Assembly (NCBI GenBank): GCA_021795255.1
Contig: JAJYPQ010000157.1
Location: forward strand, 1 to 8,111
Direction of reading: 5' to 3'
DNA length: 8,111 bases
Source of the DNA: Pseudomonadota bacterium
GTDB lineage: Bacteria > Pseudomonadota > Gammaproteobacteria > Acidiferrobacterales > Acidiferrobacteraceae
How positions within the stretch are numbered: the stretch's first letter is position 1; the number at the start of each line of letters is the position of its first letter. The notes under the pieces were generated by a model, which saw nothing but the letters and a program-made list of their open reading frames with translations, was not told the DNA's origin and did not search any database. Positions 1-8,111 of this stretch are shown here, piece by piece. The translations under genes were made by a program, and so were the position numbers.

Positions 1-1
1 T

Positions 2-58
2 GGTGAAATTTTGACGCGGGAATCGCCGCCCCATCACCGAGGAGACACCCCTTCATGA
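2..58 (+). CDS. parA: 3' end of probable ParA (Soj-type ATPase), partial
   Basis: Only the last 18 codons of an upstream gene are visible. Read from base 2, the frame gives GEILTRESPPHHRGDTPS and stops at TGA 56-58, which overlaps the parB ATG at 55 as ATGA. The other two frames stop within the first 12 bases. GEIL followed by a charged, unstructured tail resembles the end of chromosomal ParA proteins, and parA directly precedes parB in nearly all bacteria that have the pair. The fragment is too short for a homology call, so identity rests on position, overlap and the short motif. Known role of the family: a deviant Walker ATPase that forms gradients on the nucleoid and moves ParB-parS complexes. 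Confidence 0.5.
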   Translation, partial: GEILTRESPPHHRGDTPS

Positions 59-897
59 AAGAGAAAAAGCCGCGCCTCGGGCGCGGGCTCGACGCGCTCT
101 TCGGCGATCAAGCCCCGGCCGGACCGGCCGCCGAAACTTTTAGGATCCTGCCCCTAGAACGATTGCAGCGGGGCCGGTATCAGCCGCGCACCCACATGGC
201 CCCCGAGGCCTTAAACGAACTGGCCGAATCCATACGGGCCCAGGGAGTGGTGCAGCCGATTCTCGTGCGTCCGCTCAAAGGAGGCTTTGAGATCATCGCC
301 GGCGAACGCCGTTGGCGGGCGGCGCAGATCGCCGGTTTAAGCGAGGTTCCGGTTATCGTGCGCGATATCCCCGATCAGGCGGCCATGGCGGTGGCCTTGA
401 TAGAGAACATCCAGCGCGAAGGCTTGAGTCCGATCGAAGAGGCCGCCGGCCTCAAACGCCTACAGGATGAGTTCCACCTGACCCACCAGGAGATCGCCAC
501 CCATATCGGCCGGTCGCGGACTGCGGTGACGAATCTTTTGCGGCTCCTGGCTCTTGAGGGTGAGGTGCGCGAGCTGCTCGAGAAGGGGCAGCTCGAGATG
601 GGGCACGCCCGCGCCTTGCTCGCCCTGCCGCGCGCCGCGCAATTGGCGCTAGCACGAGCCATCGTGGCCGGCGGGCTGACGGTGCGCGAGACCGAACGCC
701 GCGTTCAGCAGCACGGTCGCGCCCCGCAGTCGAAGCCGGCGGCAGTAGACCCGGATGTGGCGGCTTTGGAACAGCGCCTGAGCGAGGCCCTGGGGGCTCG
801 GGTTCGCATCCAGGCCAAACGCGCGGGTGCCGGGCGTATCACGATCGACTATCATAGTATGGACGAGCTCGAAGGACTGCTCGGCCGGATTTCCTAG
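55..897 (+). CDS. parB: Chromosome-partitioning protein ParB (Spo0J family CTPase and clamp)
   Basis: ParB binds parS sites near the origin, closes into a CTP-dependent DNA clamp and works with ParA to segregate the chromosome. The 280-residue length is normal for chromosomal ParB. Visible in order: an N-terminal ParA-interaction motif (RLGRGLDALFGD, 7-18); the ParB/sulfiredoxin-like N domain with VVQPILVRP (65-73) and the CTP-binding GERRWRA box (83-89); the conserved ENIQR motif (117-121); a central helix-turn-helix (about 142-165, QEIATHIGRSRTAVTN); and a C-terminal dimerisation region (about 232-280) after a Pro/Ala-rich linker. The ATG at 55 has GAGGAG at 39-44, and its first residues match the family N-terminus. 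It overlaps the presumed parA stop, so the pair is probably translationally coupled. No terminator is visible after it, so parAB transcripts could run into the downstream genes. Confidence 0.97.
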   Translation: MKEKKPRLGRGLDALFGDQAPAGPAAETFRILPLERLQRGRYQPRTHMAPEALNELAESIRAQGVVQPILVRPLKGGFEIIAGERRWRAAQIAGLSEVPVIVRDIPDQAAMAVALIENIQREGLSPIEEAAGLKRLQDEFHLTHQEIATHIGRSRTAVTNLLRLLALEGEVRELLEKGQLEMGHARALLALPRAAQLALARAIVAGGLTVRETERRVQQHGRAPQSKPAAVDPDVAALEQRLSEALGARVRIQAKRAGAGRITIDYHSMDELEGLLGRIS

Positions 898-911
898 AGG
901 GGGGATATGTC

Positions 912-1226
912 ATGAAGCCGTGGATCGCAGTCGTTGTCGTTCTGGTCCTAGGAGGTGCCGCATGTGAAGCTCATGCCGGCCTCAAGACCCTGCGTCGCCA
1001 AGCGGAGCACGGGAACGCCCAGGCCGAATTTCGGCTCGGGGAGCTTTATCAATACGGTGTCGGCCGTCCCCACCATCTGATCCACGCCCTCGTCTGGTAC
1101 GACCGGGCCGCGCCGCATGTGCCGCGGGCCGCGGTGCTCGCCAAACGCCTCGCAGCCCGTCTTACGCCCTCGGAGCGTCAGCGCGCCGCGGCCTTGGCCC
1201 GCCCGCGCTTAGGCCCGCCGCGATGA
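912..1226 (+). CDS. Small exported Sel1-like repeat protein, function unknown
   Basis: A 104-residue protein. Residues 1-22 form a good Sec signal peptide: Lys2, a hydrophobic core (about 5-14) and a signal peptidase I site after AHA (20-22). Cys18 sits in GAAC, a poor lipobox, so lipoprotein is the less likely reading. Residues about 31-66 match one Sel1/TPR-like unit (AEHGNAQAEFRLGELYQYGV, then HALVWYDRAA), followed by an Arg/Ala-rich helix with LTPSERQRAAALAR (84-97), an ending often seen after Sel1 repeats. It is probably a small periplasmic helical protein acting through protein contacts; no partner can be named. The start has GAGGGGGG at 897-904 with a 7-nt spacer. The gene begins 14 nt after the parB stop, on the same strand, and so is probably cotranscribed with parB. 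It is unusual to find it between parB and atpI. Confidence 0.82.
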   Translation: MKPWIAVVVVLVLGGAACEAHAGLKTLRRQAEHGNAQAEFRLGELYQYGVGRPHHLIHALVWYDRAAPHVPRAAVLAKRLAARLTPSERQRAAALARPRLGPPR

Positions 1227-1239
1227 GCCGCCTCGGGAC

Positions 1240-1248
1240 CTATCCACA
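1240..1248 (+). promoter_or_regulatory. DnaA-box-like 9-mer
   Basis: CTATCCACA differs from the consensus DnaA box TTATCCACA only at the first base. It lies in the only sizeable intergenic gap of the window, 30 nt upstream of the -35 box of the atp promoter, in a par/atp neighbourhood that in many gammaproteobacteria is close to the replication origin. It is a single site without an AT-rich unwinding element or a cluster of boxes, so it is not an origin by itself. A chance match in a window of this size is possible. Confidence 0.3.
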
Positions 1249-1278
1249 AAACCGTGCCCCTGGGCTAGACTGGTGGCG

Positions 1279-1307
1279 TTGACCCTGACATAAGAGACCC
1301 CTATACT
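1279..1307 (+). promoter_or_regulatory. Sigma-70 promoter of the atp operon
   Basis: TTGACC (1279-1284) and TATACT (1302-1307) each match the consensus hexamers at 5 of 6 positions and are separated by the ideal 17 nt. Transcription would begin near 1313-1315, giving a leader of about 30 nt before the atpI ATG at 1344. It is the only strong promoter pattern I see in the window and sits exactly where the atp operon promoter is expected. Strong constitutive-looking hexamers suit a housekeeping operon. Confidence 0.8.
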
Positions 1308-1321
1308 GCGCGGCCGTTTAA

Positions 1322-2500
<1,179 letters not shown>

Positions 2501-2536
2501 GTTCCCATTTTTCATTTTGACTTCGAGGAGTTGTTT
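2501..2536 (+). promoter_or_regulatory. T-rich atpE translation initiation region with Shine-Dalgarno
   Basis: This 36-nt atpB-atpE spacer is 18/36 T and about 36% GC in otherwise GC-rich DNA, with runs ATTTTTC and ATTTTG followed by GAGGAG (2525-2530) six nt before ATG 2537. E. coli atpE has a U-rich enhancer just upstream of its Shine-Dalgarno that raises c-subunit translation to meet the multi-copy c-ring requirement. The position and composition here suggest the same role. The function is inferred, while the composition is seen directly. The Shine-Dalgarno also decides the start: TTG 2531 directly abuts it and cannot be used. Confidence 0.6.
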
Positions 2537-2842
2537 ATGGTGGATCCGCAGCTGGTCTCGGTAATAGGAATGGTGTATTCGTATACGGCCGTGGCTGTTG
2601 GCATCATCTTCGCGGGCGGCGCGATCGGCTCGGCCTTGGGCTGGGGACTCATATGCTCCAAGTATATAGAAGGGATAGCGCGTCAGCCGGAGATGTTGCC
2701 TACGTTGCGTGTGCAGATGTTTATCACAGCCGGGCTCATGGAGTCGTTCCCGTTTATTGCGGCGGCGTTTGCCATGTACTTCACTTTCGTGAATCCGTTT
2801 GAGGGCGCGGCGGTCGCGGCTATCAAACAGCTCGCCCACTAA
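2537..2842 (+). CDS. atpE: F-type ATP synthase subunit c (Fo rotor ring, glutamate type)
   Basis: Subunit c forms the membrane rotor ring; each hairpin carries one ion on a carboxylate. The 101-residue product has two membrane helices (about 16-42 and 57-85) joined by the polar loop ARQPE (48-52). The ion-carrying residue is Glu69 in GLMESFPFI, where E. coli has Asp61. Helix 1 keeps the AxGxAxGxG packing pattern (29-37) as in E. coli. Compared with E. coli (79 residues), the N-terminus is 8 longer and a tail of about 14 residues (NPFEGAAVAAIKQL) follows helix 2; NPF tails are common in other bacteria. Ser32 and Trp36 align with E. coli Ala24 and Ile28, next to the carboxylate. Start at ATG 2537, set by GAGGAG 2525-2530. 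The sodium-type Gln and Tyr ligands are absent, so protons are the likely coupling ion. Confidence 0.97.
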   Translation: MVDPQLVSVIGMVYSYTAVAVGIIFAGGAIGSALGWGLICSKYIEGIARQPEMLPTLRVQMFITAGLMESFPFIAAAFAMYFTFVNPFEGAAVAAIKQLAH

Positions 2843-2866
2843 GCGTCCTCGGGAAGCCAGCAACCG

Positions 2867-3337
2867 ATGCCTATATCCGCGACCCTCATCGTGCAGATGG
2901 TCACCTTCGCGGTGCTCATCGTCTTCATCAACCGCTATTTGTGGGGGCCCCTGACCGCCATCATGGCTCGGCGCCAAAAGCGCATAGCCGATGGTCTCGC
3001 GGCGGCCGAGGCGGGTCAAAGGGCGCTCGCCGAGGTGGCCGAGCGTCAGGAAGAGATTCTGGCCCTCGCGCGCGAACGGGCTGCGGAGATTCTCGAGCGG
3101 GCCGAGCGCAGATCCCGGGAGATCATCGAGGAGGCGCGCGAACGCGCTAACCAAGAGGGCGAGCAAATGCTGGCGCTGATGCGCGCCGAAGCCGCGGCGG
3201 AGACGAGCAGGCTACGCGAACAGCTGCGTCGAGACGTTGCGCGGCTCGCCTTGGTGGGCGCCGAACGGATAGTCGAGCGCGAGATCGATCAACGCCTCCA
3301 TGAGCGCCTGCTGCAAGAGGTGATGGAAAGACTGTGA
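2867..3337 (+). CDS. atpF: F-type ATP synthase subunit b (Fo peripheral stalk)
   Basis: Two b subunits form the peripheral stator that ties subunit a to delta and the alpha-beta head. At 156 residues it equals E. coli b. An N-terminal membrane helix (about 5-26, starting PISATLIVQ like E. coli NLNATILGQ) leads into the conserved ARRQKRIADGL segment (34-44; Arg36 equals E. coli Arg36). A long charged helix (about 45-125) rich in Ala, Glu and Arg follows, typical of the right-handed coiled coil, then the delta-binding C-terminus (LALVGAERIVEREID, 127-141). Start ATG 2867 lies 25 nt after the atpE stop with only a modest Shine-Dalgarno (GGGAAG 2851-2856, 10-nt spacer). The stop overlaps the atpH start. 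It is the standard single b, with no b' paralogue nearby. Confidence 0.98.
   Translation: MPISATLIVQMVTFAVLIVFINRYLWGPLTAIMARRQKRIADGLAAAEAGQRALAEVAERQEEILALARERAAEILERAERRSREIIEEARERANQEGEQMLALMRAEAAAETSRLREQLRRDVARLALVGAERIVEREIDQRLHERLLQEVMERL
3317..3324 (+). promoter_or_regulatory. Extended Shine-Dalgarno for atpH inside the atpF 3' end
   Basis: GAGGTGAT is complementary over 8 nt to the usual 16S rRNA 3' tail (CACCUCCU plus the flanking AU). It sits 9 nt before the GTG start of atpH, embedded in atpF codons. This is the longest anti-Shine-Dalgarno match I see in the window. It supports GTG 3334 as the true start, because the nearby ATG 3341 is out of frame. Confidence 0.7.
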
Positions 3338-3864
3338 CGCATGACGAAAGCGAAGCCGTAGCGCGCCCCTATGCCCGAGCCCTTATGGCGGCATCCACAG
3401 GGAATAAGGCCGCGGTCCACGAGTGCTTGATGGCCGCCGCCCGGGCCCTATCGGATCCGAGCGTGGCATTAGCGGCAGCCAATCCCCACGTCGCGCGGGA
3501 CGCGCTCGCCTTGGCGCTTAAGTTTGATGCACCGTGTTCGGCGGTGAACGGTCTCGTCCGGCTTCTTTTGGAAAACGGGCGCTTGGGTTTTCTTCCGAGT
3601 ATCGCTACGGCGTTCGCGGAATTGAAAGACGCATCCGAAAACGTGGCGCGGGCTACGGTCACAAGCGCGTTTGCGCTATCGGAGCGACAAGTCGACAATC
3701 TGCGCGCGGCGCTCGCGCGGCGCACCGAGCGTCACGTGGAGCTCACTCTGGAAATCGACGTGAGACTCATGGCCGGCGTCATCGTTCAGCAAGGCGATAT
3801 GGTGCTCGATGGGTCGGCTCGTGGCCGGCTCGAAGCGTTGGCGCAGGCCTTAAGCCCCTTTTAG
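3334..3864 (+). CDS. atpH: F-type ATP synthase subunit delta (stator, F1)
   Basis: Delta (OSCP equivalent) caps the alpha-beta hexamer and binds the b dimer. At 176 residues it is almost the same length as E. coli delta (177). The N-terminal domain begins with VARPYARAL (9-17), as in E. coli VARPYAKA, and includes [12 protein letters not shown] (77-88, E. coli MAENGRLNALP). The C-terminal domain carries the family signature [20 protein letters not shown] (146-165). The start is GTG at 3334, sharing GTGA with the atpF stop. The next ATG (3341) is out of frame, and the family N-terminus begins only eight residues after the GTG, so no later start fits. Coupled translation with atpF is likely. 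Confidence 0.97.
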   Translation: MTHDESEAVARPYARALMAASTGNKAAVHECLMAAARALSDPSVALAAANPHVARDALALALKFDAPCSAVNGLVRLLLENGRLGFLPSIATAFAELKDASENVARATVTSAFALSERQVDNLRAALARRTERHVELTLEIDVRLMAGVIVQQGDMVLDGSARGRLEALAQALSPF

Positions 3865-3874
3865 AGGAACATCC

Positions 3875-5406
3875 ATGGCCCTTAAACCCAGCGAGATTTC
3901 GGACCTCATAAAGCAGAGGATCGAACAGCTAGCGCCCCCGGCGCCGATCCTGACCGGGACTATCGTGAGTCTGAGCGACGGCATAGCCCGCATCTACGGG
4001 CTGGCCGACGTCATGCAAGGCGAGATGTTGGAGTTCCCAGGCAATACCTACGGTCTTGCGCTCAATCTCGAACGCGACGCCGTGGGTGCCGTCATTCTCG
4101 GGAGCTACGAGCACCTGGCCGAGGGCGACACGGTGCGCGGAACCGGGCGCATCCTCGAAGTCCCCGTGGGCCCAGAGTTGTTGGGGCGGGTGGTTGACGC
4201 CTTAGGCCGACCCCTGGACGGGGGCGGCGACATCAACGCCAAGGCCGCCTCGCCCGTCGAAAAAGTGGCCCCTGGCGTGCTGTCGCGCCGTTCGGTGACG
4301 CAAGCACTTCAGACGGGGATTAAGGCTATCGATGCTATGGTCCCCATAGGCCGCGGCCAGCGCGAGCTCATCATAGGCGACCGCCAGACCGGGAAGACCG
4401 CGCTTGCGCTGGATGCGATCCTCGCGCAACGTGGCACCGGGGTTACGTGCATTTATGTCGCTATCGGCCAGAAGGCGTCGAGCGTCGCCGCCGTGGTCCA
4501 TCGCCTGACCGAGATGGACGCCATGGAGCATACCATCGTGGTGGCCGCGACCGCTGCGGATTCAGCCGCCATGCAATATCTGGCGCCCTACACGGGCTGC
4601 GCCATGGGCGAGTACTTTCGTGATCGCGGCCAGGACGCCCTTATCGTCTACGACGATCTGACCAAGCAGGCCTGGGCTTACCGTCAGATCTCGCTTCTCT
4701 TGCGCAGGCCCCCTGGCCGCGAGGCCTATCCGGGCGACGTGTTTTATCTGCATTCGCGTCTGCTCGAGCGCGCCGCGCGCGTGAACGAGGCCTATGTCGA
4801 GAAGCAGTCGGGCGTGCAGGGGCGTACGGGGTCGCTTACGGCCCTGCCTATCATCGAAACACAGGCCGGGGACGTCTCGGCGTTCGTGCCGACCAACGTC
4901 ATTTCCATCACCGATGGACAGATCTTTCTCGAGACCGATCTCTTTAACGCCGGTATTCGGCCCGCAATCAACGCCGGCCTCTCGGTGTCCCGGGTCGGCG
5001 GCGCCGCCCAAACCAAGATCATGAAGCGCCTAGGTGGCGGCGTGCGGCTGGCGTTGGCCCAATACCGAGAGCTCGCGGCCTTCGCGCAGTTCGCCTCGGA
5101 CCTCGATCCGGCGACCCGCAAGCAGATCGATCGCGGGCGCCGGGTTACCGAACTCATGAAGCAGACACAATACAACCCCTTGTCGGTTGCCGACATGGCG
5201 CTCTCGCTTTTGGCCGCCAATAGCGGCGCCCTGGACGATTTGCCGGTCGAGAAGGTCGGCTCTTTTGATAGCGCGCTGCGCGCCGAAGCCCACGCCGAGC
5301 ACGCCGATGCGCTCGCGCGCATCAACGAGACCGGCGACTACAACGACGGCGTAATCGCCCATCTCACGCGCTTTATCGAGACATTTAAGGCCAAAGGCGC
5401 ATATTA

Positions 5407-5407
<1 letters not shown>
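3875..5407 (+). CDS. atpA: F-type ATP synthase subunit alpha (F1)
   Basis: Three alpha subunits alternate with beta in the F1 head, bind nucleotide at non-catalytic sites and supply the arginine finger. The 510 residues (E. coli 513) align throughout. Seen: N-terminal delta-binding helix ([13 protein letters not shown], 7-19); beta-barrel (about 25-95); P-loop GDRQTGKT (168-175); [20 protein letters not shown] (256-275); the alpha signature [14 protein letters not shown] (363-376) with arginine finger Arg373; and a helical C-terminal domain from about 380 with [19 protein letters not shown] (393-411). Start ATG 3875 has GAGGA (3864-3868) six nt upstream, overlapping the atpH stop. The stop shares one base with atpG (TAATG). 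No missing residue or frame problem was seen. Confidence 0.99.
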
Positions 5408-7652
<2,245 letters not shown>

Positions 7653-7655
7653 ACA

Positions 7656-8099
7656 ATGGAGACCTTCCAGCTCAATATCGTGAGCGCTGATCGCGCGCTT
7701 TTCGCAGGCAAAGCCGCGTTTGTGGTGGCCCCTTTGGCCGAGGGCGAGGCCGGGTTCCTGCCCGGCCATTCGCCGCTGCTTGGGAGGCTGAAGGCCGGTG
7801 CCATGCGGGTCCGCGACGAAGCCGGCGTTGAACAGACGTTTTATGTGAGCGGGGGCTTTGTCGAGGTCCAGCCGGATCGGGTGACGGTCTTGGCGGACAA
7901 CAGCGAGCGCGCCGCCGATATCGATGAGGCCCTGGCCTTACAGGCCGTCGAAGACGCCGAGCAGGCGCTTCGAGATCGCCTGGAGAAGGTCGATTATGCG
8001 CGCGCCGAGAGCGAGCTTGCCGAGGCGATCGCCCGACTGCGGGTGGCGCGTGCCCACAAGGGCCAGGGCTCGCGACTGCCGCCCGATTATGTGGGGTAA
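7656..8099 (+). CDS. atpC: F-type ATP synthase subunit epsilon (F1 rotor, regulatory)
   Basis: Epsilon links gamma to the c-ring and, through its C-terminal helices, can inhibit ATP hydrolysis. The 147 residues (E. coli 139) show the N-terminal beta-sandwich (about 3-85: FQLNIVSADRALFAG, EAGFLPGHSPLL, FYVSGGFVEVQPDRVTVLAD) and two C-terminal helices (about 88-108 and 113-132, VDYARAESELAEAIARLRVA). A Pro/Gly-rich tail (about 134-147) goes beyond the E. coli end. The ATP-sensing motif I(L)DxxRA, LDEARA in E. coli, reads IDEALA (89-94), so Arg is replaced by Leu. Start ATG 7656 is 3 nt after the atpD stop, with GGGAGG (7638-7643) inside atpD as a distant Shine-Dalgarno. It is the last gene of the operon in the window. 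Confidence 0.97.
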   Translation: METFQLNIVSADRALFAGKAAFVVAPLAEGEAGFLPGHSPLLGRLKAGAMRVRDEAGVEQTFYVSGGFVEVQPDRVTVLADNSERAADIDEALALQAVEDAEQALRDRLEKVDYARAESELAEAIARLRVARAHKGQGSRLPPDYVG

Positions 8100-8111
8100 G
8101 GGGCTATGATA
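8100..8111 (+). other. Bases after atpC, possible start of a further gene
   Basis: Twelve bases follow the atpC stop. They hold ATG at 8106-8108 preceded by AAGGGG (8098-8103) only 2 nt away, tight for a ribosome binding site. The overlapping TATGAT (8105-8110) resembles a -10 box, but no matching -35 is seen. In many gammaproteobacteria glmU follows atpC. Nothing can be decided from so few bases, and no terminator hairpin is visible before the window ends. Confidence 0.15.

Noticed and set aside
1243..1271. A second promoter, TCCACA-17-TAGACT, upstream of the main one
   Set aside because: Each hexamer has only 4 of 6 matches, and the near-consensus promoter 36 nt downstream explains the operon better.
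2531..2536. TTG 2531 as start of atpE
   Set aside because: It directly abuts the GAGGAG Shine-Dalgarno, leaving no spacer. ATG 2537 has a 6-nt spacer.
2744..2758. Sodium-type ion binding by subunit c, suggested by Glu69-Ser70
   Set aside because: The matching Gln of helix 1 is Trp36 and the Tyr of helix 2 is Ile74, so the sodium ligand set is incomplete. Proton coupling is the simpler reading.

Overview
The window is a compact, GC-rich, plus-strand stretch of a bacterial chromosome. It holds the end of a chromosome-partition operon followed by a complete F-type ATP synthase operon. The order parA(end)-parB-[small Sel1 gene]-atpI-B-E-F-H-A-G-D-C is the classical gammaproteobacterial one. Protein details agree: the subunits read close to E. 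coli from end to end (beta DNIYRYT, a-subunit SLGLRLFGN, gamma C-terminus, alpha C-terminus). I place it in Gammaproteobacteria. The family cannot be fixed from this sequence alone; the c subunit, with a glutamate ion carrier and long tails, is less like the enteric type.

Layout. Bases 1-58 look like the last codons of parA, overlapping parB (55-897) by ATGA. A 104-residue exported Sel1-like protein follows (912-1226). The 117-nt gap 1227-1343 is the largest non-coding stretch. It carries a near-consensus DnaA box (1240-1248), a very good sigma-70 promoter (TTGACC-17 nt-TATACT, 1279-1307) and a small hairpin over the atpI ribosome binding site. From 1344 to 8099 the nine atp genes run almost without gaps: ATGA overlap atpI/atpB, GTGA overlap atpF/atpH, 1-nt overlap atpA/atpG, and gaps of 3-36 nt elsewhere. 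The longest internal gap, 36 nt before atpE, is strikingly T-rich, like the translational enhancer known at E. coli atpE.

Together the genes encode membrane Fo (a, b, c), catalytic F1 (alpha, beta, gamma, delta, epsilon) and the assembly helper AtpI. All main catalytic and ion-path residues are present (alpha and beta P-loops, beta Glu180/Arg181, alpha Arg373, a-Arg192, c-Glu69), so the enzyme should be functional. The parts that depart from the textbook are the c-subunit ion pocket (Ser32, Trp36, Glu69-Ser70), beta DELSAED in place of DELSEED, and epsilon IDEALA in place of the I(L)DxxRA ATP-sensing motif. The last two both bear on epsilon autoinhibition.

This is mostly a conserved housekeeping region. 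I found no phage, IS, CRISPR, tRNA or rRNA, and no sign of a wholly new system. The findings are variations within a known locus plus the small Sel1 gene.
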